Both the position numbers and the translations under genes were made by a program. Of a DNA stretch of 5,630 bases, positions 3,573-5,630 are shown piece after piece. The number at the start of each line of letters is the position of its first letter. The stretch's first letter is position 1. The stretch is taken from positions 1 to 5,630 of the forward strand of contig CAMYUO010000148.1 of assembly GCA_947302065.1 (NCBI GenBank), given 5' to 3'. Origin of the DNA: an uncultured Clostridia bacterium. Lineage in GTDB: Bacteria > Bacillota > Clostridia > Oscillospirales > Ruminococcaceae. The notes under the pieces were generated by a model. The model had not been told where the DNA came from. It was given only the letters and a program-made list of their open reading frames with translations, and did no database searches.

Positions 3573-5630
3573 TTGGGTGTCAAAAAGATAATCGGTACAG
3601 CTCTGGCAGTCTGCTTTGTGTTCACGCTCATCTGCCTGCTGCCGAATGACAGCGGTTTCATACCGACCGTCAGCGCTGACCAGGGAGATACTTTTTCAGT
3701 TGGGGATTGTATTTATGAAGAACTCGCAGACGGAAATCTTAAGTTCAACAGTTACTACGGCACTAGCACATCTGTGACTGTTCCGAAGACTGTCAATGGC
3801 AAGACGGTGACAACAGTTGGTGTTGGCGCTTTTGCTAATTCCAAAGCCGAAAGTGTCGTTGTTCAGTCAAATGTTACCGTTATTGAACACAGAGCCTTTG
3901 AAGAAGCTAAAAATCTCAAGTCTGTCGTTATTCAAGGAGCTGTTTCCAAATTAGACACAGCCGTTTTTCAGAATTGTGAAAGCCTCACTTCTGTCACTCT
4001 CCCAAGTACTGTCAAAACGATAGGCGATTCTGCTTTTGCCAATTGCAGTTCCCTCAAATCTATCGTTCTGCCCGACGGCTTGACTACTGTAGGCTCCGGT
4101 GCATTTTCTTACTGCTCATCGCTTTCAAGCATAACTATACCGTCGACCGTCAAGACTATCGGCAGCGGTGCTTTTGCATTAACTCCGTGGCTTGAAACCA
4201 AAAGAGCAAAGTATTCAAGTCACGTTGTTATGGTCAACGATATCCTTGTCGATGCACAGACTACCGAGCTGCAGACAGTTACTGTTCCGTCTTCTGTCCG
4301 TGCAATTGCAGACGGTGCTTTCCGCGCCAACAGCCATATCCGGAATGTCATTATCGAAAACGGCGTGAAGATCATCGGTACAAACTGCTTTGTGTGGTGT
4401 ACCAATCTTAGCAGCATTTCTATTCCGTCATCTGTTTCAGCTATCGGCGGACAGGCATTCTACATGACCAAGTGGTTAAGCGCACAAGAGCAGAAAGATC
4501 CGCTCGTTATTGTAAACGGCATCGTTATCGACGGCTTTGACTGCACGGGCAAAGTTGTTATCCCGTCAACTGTTAAGGCGATTGCCGACTCCGCTTTCAA
4601 TAATAATATAGCTATAACGTCGGTAACTATCCCAGGCTCGGTCAAGTCGATAGGCGAAAATGCTTTTAATAATTGCAGTGCTCTCACGTCAGTAAGCCTG
4701 TCATCAGGTCTGACCTCTATCGGCAAATGTGCTTTTGAGAATGCCAAGAAGCTTAAAACTATAAACTTTCCGTCAACTCTGAAAACCATCGGTGAAAGAG
4801 CTTTCAATAAATGTGAAGCCCTTGAAAAGATAGTACTTCCCGACAGCGTCACATCTATTGGTGATTATGCCTTTAAGTTTTGCAGTTCTGCCAAAACGCT
4901 GAAGCTTCCGAACAGTGCAGTTACCATTGGCAGAGAAGCTTTTTTTGAATGTGATAAGATCGAGTCTTTCACAGTTCCTGCCATGGCTAAACTCTCAGAT
5001 TATTGCTTCTTTAGGATGCGCGGCGTAAGAACTCTTACGATTGAAGAGGGAAGAACTCGTTTTGCTTTCGGCGCATTCTACGAAATGCAGTCACTTAAAA
5101 CGGTCAAACTGCCTCAGAGCCTCAAAGTCATAGATGCGGATCTTTTCGCATATTCAGGTATCCAATACATTGATATTCCCAAAAGTGTTGAGCGTATCGA
5201 AAAATATGCATTTTCGGATTGCAAAGACCTAATCACTGTCAAGCTCCACGGCGTAAAGTATATTTCTCCTAACCGCGTCTTCTCAGCTTGCAATAAAGCG
5301 GCAACAGCCATTTGCGCAAGAAACTCAGACGATGAAAAGAGTGCTCGTGCTTACGGCTTGAACATTTCGTACTATGAGGTATCGACCAAGCGCATCTTTG
5401 GCAATAACAGATACGGTACTGCTTCTCAGGTCGCTGTAAATTCTTACCCTAAGGGCTGTGATACTATCGTTATCGCATCAGGCTCACAGTATGCCGATGC
5501 ACTTGCAGGTGTTCCGCTTGCAAACGCTCTTAACGCCCCCATACTTCTCAGCACACCTAAGGGCCTTGATAACTCCACAATGGAGCGCATTCTGGATCTT
5601 CACCCGACAACAGCGTATATCCTCGGAGGC
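3573..5630 (+). CDS. Secreted BspA-like leucine-rich-repeat protein with cell-wall-binding repeat (3' end beyond right edge)
   Basis: The frame is open for 686 codons to the right edge. A signal peptide covers residues 1-35: basic KK at 4-5, a hydrophobic core at 6-23, and VSA before a likely cleavage at 35/36. No lipobox is seen (C21 is preceded by Ile). Residues about 69-573 are LRR_5/BspA-type repeats of the form L..I.LP..V..IG..AF..C. Each forms a strand and turn of a solenoid used for adhesion to host, food or other cells in BspA relatives. From about residue 607, KRIFGNNRYGTA, YADALAGVPLA, LNAPILLS and AYILGG identify the first CW_binding_2 repeat. This family normally occurs in sets of three and anchors proteins non-covalently to wall polymers. 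The protein should thus be displayed on the cell surface. The start is TTG, chosen by AGGAGG spacing; ATG-3555 would add six residues. The ligand is unknown. Confidence 0.93.
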   Translation, partial: MGVKKIIGTALAVCFVFTLICLLPNDSGFIPTVSADQGDTFSVGDCIYEELADGNLKFNSYYGTSTSVTVPKTVNGKTVTTVGVGAFANSKAESVVVQSNVTVIEHRAFEEAKNLKSVVIQGAVSKLDTAVFQNCESLTSVTLPSTVKTIGDSAFANCSSLKSIVLPDGLTTVGSGAFSYCSSLSSITIPSTVKTIGSGAFALTPWLETKRAKYSSHVVMVNDILVDAQTTELQTVTVPSSVRAIADGAFRANSHIRNVIIENGVKIIGTNCFVWCTNLSSISIPSSVSAIGGQAFYMTKWLSAQEQKDPLVIVNGIVIDGFDCTGKVVIPSTVKAIADSAFNNNIAITSVTIPGSVKSIGENAFNNCSALTSVSLSSGLTSIGKCAFENAKKLKTINFPSTLKTIGERAFNKCEALEKIVLPDSVTSIGDYAFKFCSSAKTLKLPNSAVTIGREAFFECDKIESFTVPAMAKLSDYCFFRMRGVRTLTIEEGRTRFAFGAFYEMQSLKTVKLPQSLKVIDADLFAYSGIQYIDIPKSVERIEKYAFSDCKDLITVKLHGVKYISPNRVFSACNKAATAICARNSDDEKSARAYGLNISYYEVSTKRIFGNNRYGTASQVAVNSYPKGCDTIVIASGSQYADALAGVPLANALNAPILLSTPKGLDNSTMERILDLHPTTAYILGG
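3777..5291 (+). repeat. Tandem BspA-type LRR array, about 20 repeats of 23 residues with two long modules
   Basis: The conserved Phe near each repeat end falls at residues 87, 109, 132, 155, 178, 201, 250, 273, 296, 342, 365, 388, 411, 434, 457, 480, 502, 525, 547 and 570. Spacing is 22-23 residues throughout except 201-250 (49) and 296-342 (46). Repeats between 135 and 201 and between 342 and 460 are close to consensus, such as LTSVTLPSTVKTIGDSAF. Those after 460 are degenerate. At the DNA level the copies are diverged, with no near-identical units, so recent expansion is unlikely. Confidence 0.9.

Noticed and set aside
3545..3646. Short plus-strand frame from ATG-3545 as a leader peptide
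   Set aside because: It is about 33 codons, sits at the predicted transcript start, has no ribosome site, and overlaps the real gene out of frame.
3573..3680. Lipoprotein signal for the BspA-like protein
   Set aside because: The cysteines at residues 14 and 21 follow Val and Ile, not the Gly/Ala/Ser needed at -1. A VSA cleavage site further on fits an ordinary signal peptide.
4220..4852. Minus-strand frames of 65 and 130 codons with repeating LLKAxSPI-like units
   Set aside because: The apparent protein repeats are only the reverse reading of the LRR array on the plus strand.

Overview
The window looks like chromosomal DNA from a low- to mid-GC Gram-positive anaerobe. A gut or rumen Clostridia member of the Ruminococcus (Oscillospiraceae) type is my best guess. 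The basis is strong Shine-Dalgarno sites, sigma-A-type promoters with 17-bp spacers, an AGCS-family amino-acid carrier, a Cof-type HAD phosphatase, and a BspA-type leucine-rich-repeat surface protein ending in a Firmicutes cell-wall-binding repeat (CW_binding_2 type). The genus is an inference from protein style; no marker gene is present.

Layout from left to right. (1) Positions 1-301, minus strand: the first 100 codons of an unrecognised protein that runs off the left edge. (2) Positions 302-442: a divergent promoter region with one good sigma-A promoter in each direction. (3) Positions 443-2454, plus strand: a two-gene unit of a sodium:alanine/glycine symporter (AGCS family) and a RimJ/RimL-like GNAT acetyltransferase. 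They overlap by four bases (ATGA), and a strong intrinsic terminator follows at 2457-2491. (4) Positions 2455-2613: a convergent intergenic gap with the terminator, a weak inverted repeat and a GC-rich block that I cannot explain. (5) Positions 2614-3426, minus strand: a Cof-family HAD hydrolase with its own consensus promoter. (6) Positions 3427-3572: a second divergent promoter region. (7) Positions 3573-5630, plus strand: the N-terminal 686 residues of a secreted BspA-like protein that starts at TTG. It has a signal peptide, about twenty LRR_5-type repeats with a strict 23-residue period, two longer modules, and the start of a cell-wall-binding repeat. It runs off the right edge.

The carrier and acetyltransferase are almost certainly co-transcribed and translationally coupled. 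The other genes are separate transcription units, and nothing shows that they work with the carrier. The phosphatase and the surface protein share only an intergenic promoter region. I found no rRNA, tRNA, CRISPR array, transposase, riboswitch or phage gene. Most of the window is ordinary. The parts most worth following are the surface protein's repeat architecture and the unexplained block near 2506-2596.
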